A DNA stretch of 10,611 nt from Candidatus Sericytochromatia bacterium (GTDB taxonomy: Bacteria; Cyanobacteriota; Sericytochromatia; UBA7694): NCBI GenBank assembly GCA_913773825.1, contig CAJYHH010001108.1, positions 1-10,611 of the forward strand. The letters run 5' to 3'. A program made the position numbers and the translations under genes. Below the pieces are notes generated by a model. It was not told the origin of the DNA. It saw only the letters and a program-made list of their open reading frames with translations, and did not search any database. Of this stretch, positions 1 through 6,000 are shown one piece after another (position 1 is the stretch's first letter; each line of letters begins with the position of its first letter).

Positions 1-1
1 G

Positions 2-997
2 GGCACCACCGGTGCCAGTATGCTGCTGATTCGGCCTTTATTAATGGCCAATCAGGCCCGACAGCATAAAACCCATTTAATGGTGTTTTTTATTTTTATT
101 GTTGCCAACTGCGGCGGCCTGCTGACACCTTTAGGCGATCCGCCTTTATATCTGGGCTTTTTACACGGGGTCCCGTTTGGCTGGACCCTGCAGCTCTGGC
201 CCCAGTGGATCACGATGGTCGGCGCGCTGCTGTTTGTGTTTTTAATGCTGGATTCCTGGTATTTTGTGCGCGAAGAACTGGCAACCCAAGAAGAACTGAC
301 CCGCGCCCTTGATGCCAAGGCAAGCGGTGAGCGCTTTCGGATTAAAGGCGCCTTGAATCTTGTGTTTTTGGCCGGCGTCATTGCAGTTATTCTGGGCTCT
401 GGCTATATCGTTTCGCCCTGGCTGCAGAGCATCACTGATACCAGCAGCGCAGAGCTTTACACCAAGTTGTTTCAGGCAGTGGCAATGGCTGTTATGGCGG
501 GCCTGGCCTATCTGACAACCTCACCCAAGATTCGCGAAGCCAATCACTTTAACTTTGAGCCCATCAATGAAGTGGCCTGTCTGTTTGTCGGCATTTTTGG
601 TGCGATGATACCAGCCCTCAAAATTCTTGAAGCTAAGGGCAGCGCTCTGGCTTTGTCTTCACCGGGCCAGTATTTTTGGGCCACGGGCATCCTCAGCGGC
701 TTTTTAGACAATGCCCCGACTTATCTGACCTTTGTAACGCTAGGCGTCAGCCAGAACGGTCTAGATGCCGGCCAACTGCATCTTTTTGCTGAGCGCTTCC
801 CAGCCCTTTTAGCCGCCATTTCGACGGGCGCGGTGTTTATGGGTGCTTTAACTTATATTGGCAATGGCCCCAATTTTATGGTCAAGGCGATGGCAGAACA
901 TGCCGGGATTAAAATGCCGTCGTTTGGCGGTTATCTGCTTTGGTCCTGCCTGTTCTTGTTGCCGCTGCTGCTGCTGACGCATCTGCTGTATTTCTAG
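2..997 (+). CDS. Sodium:proton antiporter / putative citrate transporter (CitMHS_2-like), 5' truncated by window edge
   Basis: This is the C-terminal part of a polytopic inner-membrane ion transporter. The frame is open from base 2, where it reads GTTGAS before the first ATG at 20, so the true start lies outside the window and about 332 residues are visible. Family marks, numbered from the ATG at 20: LTPLGDPPLYLGF at about 35-47, a DNAPTYL motif near residue 229 in a hydrophobic stretch, and the late GNGPNFMVKA and MPSFGGY motifs. I recall this set from the proteins annotated as sodium:proton antiporters of the putative citrate transport family. Several hydrophobic segments are evident (around 20-38, 65-80, 112-132, 155-165, 188-200), and the C-terminus is a Leu-rich helix ending in YF. 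Known for the family: cation/proton or carboxylate exchange, with substrate poorly established. No partner gene is visible downstream on this strand. Confidence 0.85.
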   Translation, partial: GTTGASMLLIRPLLMANQARQHKTHLMVFFIFIVANCGGLLTPLGDPPLYLGFLHGVPFGWTLQLWPQWITMVGALLFVFLMLDSWYFVREELATQEELTRALDAKASGERFRIKGALNLVFLAGVIAVILGSGYIVSPWLQSITDTSSAELYTKLFQAVAMAVMAGLAYLTTSPKIREANHFNFEPINEVACLFVGIFGAMIPALKILEAKGSALALSSPGQYFWATGILSGFLDNAPTYLTFVTLGVSQNGLDAGQLHLFAERFPALLAAISTGAVFMGALTYIGNGPNFMVKAMAEHAGIKMPSFGGYLLWSCLFLLPLLLLTHLLYF

Positions 998-1006
998 TTC
1001 AGATAG

Positions 1007-1047
1007 CTGATGCTCAGGATCAAAATTCTGAGTATTCTGAGCATCAG
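1007..1047. repeat. 11-bp perfect inverted repeat after the antiporter gene
   Basis: CTGATGCTCAG (1007-1017) and its exact complement CTGAGCATCAG (1037-1047) flank a 19-nt loop, starting 10 bp after the antiporter stop codon. The loop holds ATTCTGAG (1025-1032). The same octamer recurs at 1034-1041 and overlaps the right arm, so the left arm could pair weakly with either copy. No T-tract follows on the plus strand, so this is not a canonical intrinsic terminator. It may stabilise the 3' end of the message or assist factor-dependent termination (inference). Confidence 0.5.
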
Positions 1048-1077
1048 TCCAAAGGCAGATATCACACCACTTAGCAC

Positions 1078-1099
1078 AAAAAAGGCCGCTAACGCGGCC
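1078..1099 (-). terminator. Rho-independent terminator, distal copy, for the 79-aa gene
   Basis: Read on the minus strand, GGCCGC, a four-base loop GTTA and GCGGCC are followed directly by six T residues. The short GC-rich stem and uninterrupted T-tract form a textbook intrinsic terminator. It lies about 60 bp beyond the stop of the 79-codon minus-strand gene and behind a first terminator, so it acts as a backup stop against read-through into the convergent antiporter gene. Confidence 0.8.
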
Positions 1100-1130
1100 C
1101 GTGATTTCAAGCATTAAAGTCAATTCACTT

Positions 1131-1161
1131 AAAAAGGCTAAAACAGTTCTGGTTTTTAGCC
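1131..1161 (-). terminator. Rho-independent terminator, proximal copy, overlapping the stop of the 79-aa gene
   Basis: On the minus strand GGCTAAAA (1161-1154) pairs with TTTTAGCC (1143-1136) in an 8-bp stem around a 10-base loop, followed by five T residues. The TAA stop of the 79-codon gene lies inside the left arm. The stem is AT-rich and so weaker than the second terminator about 35 bp downstream. Confidence 0.7.
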
Positions 1162-1395
1162 TTTGACTGGTCTAGAAAGTCGATTGAGCGACAGGCTAAG
1201 GGCCTGCTGCCCCTGCATAAGCGGGCTGCCAGACTGACGTAAGGAACCGTCAAGCTGAACCTCCAGCAAACTATCGGACTGAAGCTTTTGATGCCGCTTT
1301 GGCCGTGCTTTGCAGGCTGGTTTTGGGACAGGAGCCGCGACCTGTTGGGTCTTTCTGGCTTCATTAGGCCATGCAAGGGTTTTGATGTTTTTCAT
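1156..1395 (-). CDS. Small basic hypothetical protein, 79 aa
   Basis: I do not recognise a family. The frame reads MKNIKTLAWPNEARKTQQV at its start and ends in LSRPVKG. The first half is rich in Lys, Arg, Pro, Gln and Ala (KPACKARPKRHQK around residues 25-37); the second half has alternating hydrophobic and polar residues (LLEVQLDGSL, ALSLSLNRL). There is no signal peptide or membrane segment, so it should be cytoplasmic. Reality is supported by context: GGAG (1404-1407) sits 8 nt before the ATG, and the stop codon runs into two consecutive intrinsic terminators on the same strand. It is a single-gene unit convergent with the antiporter. An 83-codon frame on the same strand (1125-1376) overlaps it but lacks a comparable ribosome binding site. 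A TTGCAA hexamer upstream could be a -35 box, but I see no convincing -10. Confidence 0.6.
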   Translation of the reverse strand: MKNIKTLAWPNEARKTQQVAAPVPKPACKARPKRHQKLQSDSLLEVQLDGSLRQSGSPLMQGQQALSLSLNRLSRPVKG

Positions 1396-1555
1396 AAAGC
1401 TTACTCCGATGTGTATTGATCTATCTAAACTGTTGCAAGCGCATAGACGCTTTGTCTTTAATCTCCTTTAAAGTGAAGCCCTAAAAAGCTCTTGATTAGC
1501 CTGACGAATCAGGTTCTGGGCCTGAGCATTTGCACTTTTGAATCATCACGCAGTG

Positions 1556-1672
1556 CTAAAAACAGCCCCTCGTCCGCCTCATAAAATAGGTAAATATCAT
1601 GAAACGAACCAGTAGCGCCAGACTGGTGGCCATCACCAGCAGGGCCAACAAGATTTTAAGTTCATCGTGCAT
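1556..1672 (-). CDS. Possible 38-aa single-pass membrane peptide
   Basis: The frame starts MHDELKILLALLVMATSLAL and continues with a hydrophobic run to about residue 31, then RRTRGCF. A single helix with acidic residues before it and Arg after it fits a small inner-membrane protein with a cytoplasmic C-terminus. Against it: no clear Shine-Dalgarno stands in front of the ATG (the nearest purine run, GGAA, is about 15 nt away). The sequence just after it continues in the other two frames as protein-like fragments, which suggests it may be the head of a decayed gene. I do not recognise a family. Confidence 0.25.
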   Translation of the reverse strand: MHDELKILLALLVMATSLALLVRFMIFTYFMRRTRGCF

Positions 1673-1697
1673 GATTGGGATCAAGATTCCGAGGCAT

Positions 1698-1726
1698 TTG
1701 ACTTAAAATAGAAAAGCTATTAAATT
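1698..1726 (+). promoter_or_regulatory. Candidate sigma70 promoter for the metallopeptidase gene
   Basis: TTGACT (1698-1703, five of six to the -35 consensus) is followed after 17 bp by TAAATT (1721-1726, four of six to the -10). TATAGT at 1726-1731 is a better -10 by sequence but sits at 22-bp spacing. The region is AT-rich. The implied leader before the ATG at 1864 is about 130 nt. A 9-bp direct repeat CTATTAAAT with 19-bp period overlaps the -10 and could be an operator. Confidence 0.5.
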
Positions 1727-1863
1727 ATAGTAACACTATTAAATAAATTGGCAAGTCAGAACACCTGAGCTCCCCCTCGAGATGAAAGAATCATTTAATC
1801 TGCCTAAGCGGCTTGTTGAATCATCTGTTTGGCTGCCCTTACCTGAGAAATTTTTAAACAACC

Positions 1864-2898
1864 ATGAAAACAAAACAACCTTTCAAGACACCCTTTGTTT
1901 TAACAATCGTCATGTTAGGCCTCACAGTTGCGCTTACGCTCTATTGGGGCTGGCCAATCTGGAGGCAACATCAGCTTCAAATCCAACAGCGGCAAGAGAT
2001 TCACAATCAGGTCGAAACGCTTTTAAAACAACATCATCCAGATGGGCTCTGGCTGCTCCAAGCCCTTGATAAGCTGCCTCTAAAAGTCAGGCTGGATGCA
2101 AAAAGATCGATTACCAGGAAAAAAATTGATCCGGTTGCGCGCTATATGCCAAGCCCAGACCTCAAAGAAATCCTGTTGCGTTTTGGGACGCTGATTCATG
2201 AAAGCAGTCACGCTTATCATTTTCGGGCAGGACTTGTGGAAGCGGTCAATCAGCAACGGAATGTCAAAGAAACAGACTCATTCTTAAAATTGTGGTTGAG
2301 TCCACAAGAGACTTTTTTTGTAGATGCTGGTGCTCGTTTTCCAGCTCGAGAAATAGTAAAACAGATTCCCAAGAGCGCTCAAACAGACCGATTTAAAGTA
2401 TATATCGACAATCCGGATGTCGATTTAGCCACCCAAGCAGATGGATTATCAGGTTTATTAGATGAATGGCTAGCCTATTATCAGGGGATTAGAGCCGAAA
2501 TGGCCTTGCTGAATCATGCTTATAGCCAGCGTGATCAGATCCCTGAAGCTGAACGTCAGATCTGGTTAGATTATGCCTCGACGATGAGCGATCAATATTT
2601 GGCTTATTATGAGTTTAAGCTGTATATCTTAGCCTATCTGGCTAAAGCCCAAAGCGATTACCCTGGATTCTATCAAAGCCTTTTGCAAGATCCTGAGCTC
2701 AAGCGTGTTTTAGCCTCAGCGAACCGAGCTTATCTGGATTTAATTCCGAGATATTTAGCTGTACGTCACCATTTTGTTGCGGGTAGCTCGCTTGACGCCA
2801 AGCGCTATTTAAAAGACTTACAAGTCAAAGAACAGCGCTTAAAAGCGGAAATAAATAAGCCAGCTTATCAGCAGCTAGAAAAACGATTTATGCTTTAG
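1864..2898 (+). CDS. Membrane-anchored putative zinc metallopeptidase (HESSH), 344 aa
   Basis: The start MKTKQPFK is followed by one hydrophobic segment (about residues 10-31, ending near YWGWPIW) with no signal-peptidase site, so it is probably an N-in/C-out protein with a periplasmic body. At 112-116 is HESSH inside LIHESSHAYHF, an HExxH zinc-binding motif with Glu113 as the candidate general base. At 200-206 is DEWLAYY; Glu201 is a candidate third ligand, an arrangement typical of gluzincins with a helix about 85-90 residues later (inference). The rest is mainly helical and rich in Tyr, Leu, Gln and Ala, with basic residues near the end. I do not recognise a named family. The start is the first ATG after an in-frame stop at 1855-1857; its Shine-Dalgarno is poor. 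It appears to be a single-gene unit with its own promoter and converges with the sensor kinase gene. Confidence 0.75.
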   Translation: MKTKQPFKTPFVLTIVMLGLTVALTLYWGWPIWRQHQLQIQQRQEIHNQVETLLKQHHPDGLWLLQALDKLPLKVRLDAKRSITRKKIDPVARYMPSPDLKEILLRFGTLIHESSHAYHFRAGLVEAVNQQRNVKETDSFLKLWLSPQETFFVDAGARFPAREIVKQIPKSAQTDRFKVYIDNPDVDLATQADGLSGLLDEWLAYYQGIRAEMALLNHAYSQRDQIPEAERQIWLDYASTMSDQYLAYYEFKLYILAYLAKAQSDYPGFYQSLLQDPELKRVLASANRAYLDLIPRYLAVRHHFVAGSSLDAKRYLKDLQVKEQRLKAEINKPAYQQLEKRFML

Positions 2899-2900
2899 CA

Positions 2901-2918
2901 ATAGGCCATGAGGCCTAT
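2901..2918. repeat. 7-bp inverted repeat just after the metallopeptidase stop
   Basis: ATAGGCC (2901-2907) and GGCCTAT (2912-2918) pair around a 4-base loop, two bases after the stop codon. No T-tract follows on either strand, so it is a hairpin at the message end rather than a canonical terminator. Shorter dyads follow at 2919-2929 (AAGTG/CACTT) and 2935-2951 (GCATC/GATGC). Confidence 0.45.
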
Positions 2919-2950
2919 AAAGTGACACTTCACAGCATCTACAAGGGATG

Positions 2951-3002
2951 CGCAAGCAGTGCGATAGGCTCTCAACAAGGTGAACCTATCGCACTGCTTG
3001 CG
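2951..3002. repeat. Perfect 18-bp inverted repeat covering the kinase stop codon
   Basis: CGCAAGCAGTGCGATAGG (2951-2968) and its exact complement (2985-3002) flank a 16-nt loop. The right arm contains the last codons of the kinase gene (Thr in part, Gln, Ala, Val, Arg and the TAG stop). It lies between two convergent genes, so each transcript would carry the stem near its 3' end. Neither side has a T-tract. A role as a bidirectional transcript end or processing structure is inference. Confidence 0.8.
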
Positions 3003-6000
3003 TTAAGCTAACGCCCGTTTCCTTGAAAAAAACATGGAAACGGGTTCCCTTACCTGGCTCACTGCAGACCCTGATCCCCCCCCCAAGGGCTTCAGCCTGG
3101 GACTTGATCAGATAAAGTCCCAGGCCTTTTCCTTCGATATGAGGATGAAAGCGCATATAGAGTCTGAAGAGCTTCTCTCGAACAAGGCTGAGGTCAAGTC
3201 CCAGGCCGTTATCCTCGACCTCGATCCAGATATACTCATCGTCCCGGCCGCTGCGAATAACAATGTGCGGCTCTTGATCGGGCCGGGCGTATTTGACGGC
3301 ATTGGAAATCAGATTATATAAAATACTTTGGATATAAGCCTGGACACCGAAAAAACGGTTCACTTCCAGTTGCGTCTTTACCCAGCCTCTGAGGGCGGGA
3401 TACAGCGTTTCTAAATGGGTTAAGGTCCAGGCCAGCTCAGATTCCAGATCGATCGGTTTGCTGACCTCATCCCGGTGGCGGCGAATATTGAGAATGCGAT
3501 TGAGATCCTGGATCGTTTCATCCAGCCGGGATACCGTTACGCCAAAGAGGGCAAACGTCTCAGCTCCTTGAGGTAAAATATGACCTTCAAAATCCATTAA
3601 GTTCACCAGGCCTAGCAAATTGGCGACGGGTGCACGCAGATTATGAGAAATAATATATGTAAATTGATTCAGATCATCGTTTTTGGCAATCAACTCCTGA
3701 ATCAGACGATTTTTTTCTTCTGCGGCCTGTCTGGCTTCAGTGATATTCTGGAGCACAACAAGCATGCGATGAACGCCGCTCTCTTGATCTTTGAGCGGCA
3801 CCAGACTGAGAGCATAGCCCTTCTCGCCCAGATCGATCTCAAAGCCCTGCTGTTGACCGCTAAACGCCTGACTCAAGCTGTTTTTGACCTGGCCGCGGAC
3901 AGCCTCGGGAAAACAGTCTAAAAAAGACTGGCCCGCTTGCAGCCGCAAACTGGGATCCGTTTCCTGACCTTCGGCAAAAATGCAGTTATAGCGGTGATCC
4001 AGCACCATAACCAGACCACGCGGGAAGTTTTCAGCAATGGAGTGGTAAAGCTGCTCATGCTGATGTAAACGATATTCGGTCTCTTTACGCTGGGTGATAT
4101 CTCTAAAGTTGCAGATCAGGCCCTGTAGATGAGGCTCATGCTGCAAATGGCGCAGATTACATTCAACCCAGATCCAGCTCTGGCTGCGATGACGCACGCG
4201 GAATTCAATCTGGCTGCTGGTAGACGTTTGGCTGGCGAGCTCTTCATAGTGGTTTTTTACGGCAATCTGATCCTGGTCATGCACCAGATCGAACAATTTT
4301 ATGGCTTGCAGCTCTTGGGTGGTGTAACCAAGTAGCCGTTCTGTCGAAGCGCTCACGTAGCTTGCAATACCTTGGGTATTGATCACCAGAATCCCGTCGG
4401 TGCTTTTCTCGATCAGGGTGCGGAAAGTTTCTTCGCTTTGGCGCAGGGCGGTTTCATAACGGCGCTTTTCGGTGATGTCGCGAGACACCCCAATGACGCC
4501 CAGCGGAACGCGATCCGCGCTGTAAATCACGTCCAGACGCAGCGTGACCCAGATCCAATTTCCGTCTTTGTGAAGACAGCGCACTTCTGGATTACTGCGC
4601 GTGGGATTGTCACCGCGCTGATAATTTGCCACAAAAGTGGGGGCATCAAAGACCGGAGCCAGCGCAGCAATCGAGAGCTGGAGCGCTTCTTGCTCTGAGT
4701 AACCATAGGTTCTTTCGGCGCCTTTGTTCCAGTAAGTAAGCTGACCCTCGAGATCACAGACCACAACGGCATCGCTGACATGGGAAAGAATATCTGATTG
4801 AAACTGAAGCAACTCTTCCCGGCGCTTACGCTCGCTGATATCGGTCTGGAGCACAATATAACAGCTTGGGTCACCCAAGTTATTTACAACCGGCGTAATA
4901 GATACTTCACACCAAAAAGGCTTACTGTCACGGTCATAAAAAAGCACTTCAGATTGAATCGCCTGCTGCTGCTTCTGGGCATGACGGAGCTGCAGCAAGG
5001 TATCAGCACTTGTTTGTTCACCCTGCTGCAGCACCAGCGGATCTTGACCGATCAGCTCACTGAGACTGTAACCGGTTTGAGTCTGGCAGGCAGCATTGGC
5101 ATAATCAATCCGGAACGAGGCGTCAGTAATCAAAACCATGCTGGGAATTTGCTGAGCCACCAGCGATAGTTTATGTAGTTCGCCCTGGGCCTGACGCAGC
5201 TCCGAGATATTTTGAAAAGTGCCAAACAAGCGAATCGTTTTGCCATCAAGTTGAGTCGGCCGACAAGTCGCGCGCACCCAGGCTTGTTCGCCATTGCCGC
5301 GCCGGAACGCAAGCTCCAGATCATAGGGTTCTCCAAATTCACTTGCTCGCTGCAGGGCCCGCTCAAGCCGGGCCCGAGACTCAGGTAAATAGAAGCTCAG
5401 TGCTTTTTGAACATCCATGGCTTGATTCAGGGGTATCCCATAAATCGCATAGACTTCTGGCGTAAAGTGAATCTGACCGCCTGGCAGCTCAACTTCCCAG
5501 CCACCGATGCCCGTAAGTTGCTGAGTATCAAGCAGCAGATCGCGATTTTTTTTATCGGCTGTAATATCCAGTACCGTGGCGACCTTAAAAAGGGAGCCGT
5601 CTGGATGCTTAAGGGGCTGGGCCGTGACCATAATATCGACATAGCTGCCATCCGGGCGAGAGAGTCGCCATTCCCGCGGGGGTTGCGAACCCGTGCGCAC
5701 AAAGTCTTCATGATAGGCACTCGCCTGTTCCCGCAGGTTTGGTGGCACCAGTTCCGACAGATGATGGCCTAGCAGTCCCTCGGGCTCGCGGCCCTGAATC
5801 TGGCAAAAACGCTGATTGACCTTGTGAAGCACGCCTTGTTCATCAATCAGACAAAGGCCAACATCCGTGGCGGTGAAAATGGCGTCGATAAGCTCATTTT
5901 GTTGCTCAAGCGTCTGCCGAGCCTGTTCTTGCAAAGTGATATCAAAACAGGACACGGCAATGCCCATGGCCTGCTGTTGAGGGCCGATGACCGGGATAAG

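Larger units (their letters stand above)
1396..1863. other. Gene-poor stretch between the 79-aa gene and the metallopeptidase gene
   Basis: About 470 bp without a confident gene. It contains the ribosome binding site of the 79-aa gene at its left end, a 38-codon membrane-peptide frame with adjacent protein-like fragments in shifted frames (about 1468-1672, minus), and the promoter of the metallopeptidase gene (1698-1726). A 9-bp direct repeat, CTATTAAAT, overlaps that promoter at 1717-1725 and 1736-1744. The last 80 bases also open a 95-codon plus frame from 1782 that runs across the metallopeptidase start; I take it as a shadow. No tRNA-like or riboswitch-like structure was recognised. Confidence 0.5.

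Noticed and set aside
848..1123. 91-codon minus-strand frame over the antiporter 3' end
   Set aside because: It begins beyond the terminators of the 79-aa gene and runs antisense through the conserved C-terminus of the antiporter.
1125..1376. 83-codon minus-strand frame overlapping the 79-aa gene
   Set aside because: The 79-codon frame has the better ribosome binding site and its stop fits the terminator; this one runs through the first terminator.
1599..1706. 35-codon plus-strand frame opposite the possible membrane peptide
   Set aside because: AGGT stands 7 nt before its ATG, but the product has no recognisable feature, and the frame ends inside the metallopeptidase promoter.
1782..2069. 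95-codon plus-strand frame starting before the metallopeptidase gene
   Set aside because: It overlaps most of the first 200 bases of the metallopeptidase gene in another frame, has no proper ribosome binding site, and its second half looks like out-of-frame translation rich in Ser, Ala and Thr.
4800..5200. A light-sensing LOV domain among the PAS repeats, suggested by a D-P-L-V-L-Q-Q-G run
   Set aside because: The flavin-binding Cys of the LOV signature is absent at that position; the segment fits an ordinary PAS domain.
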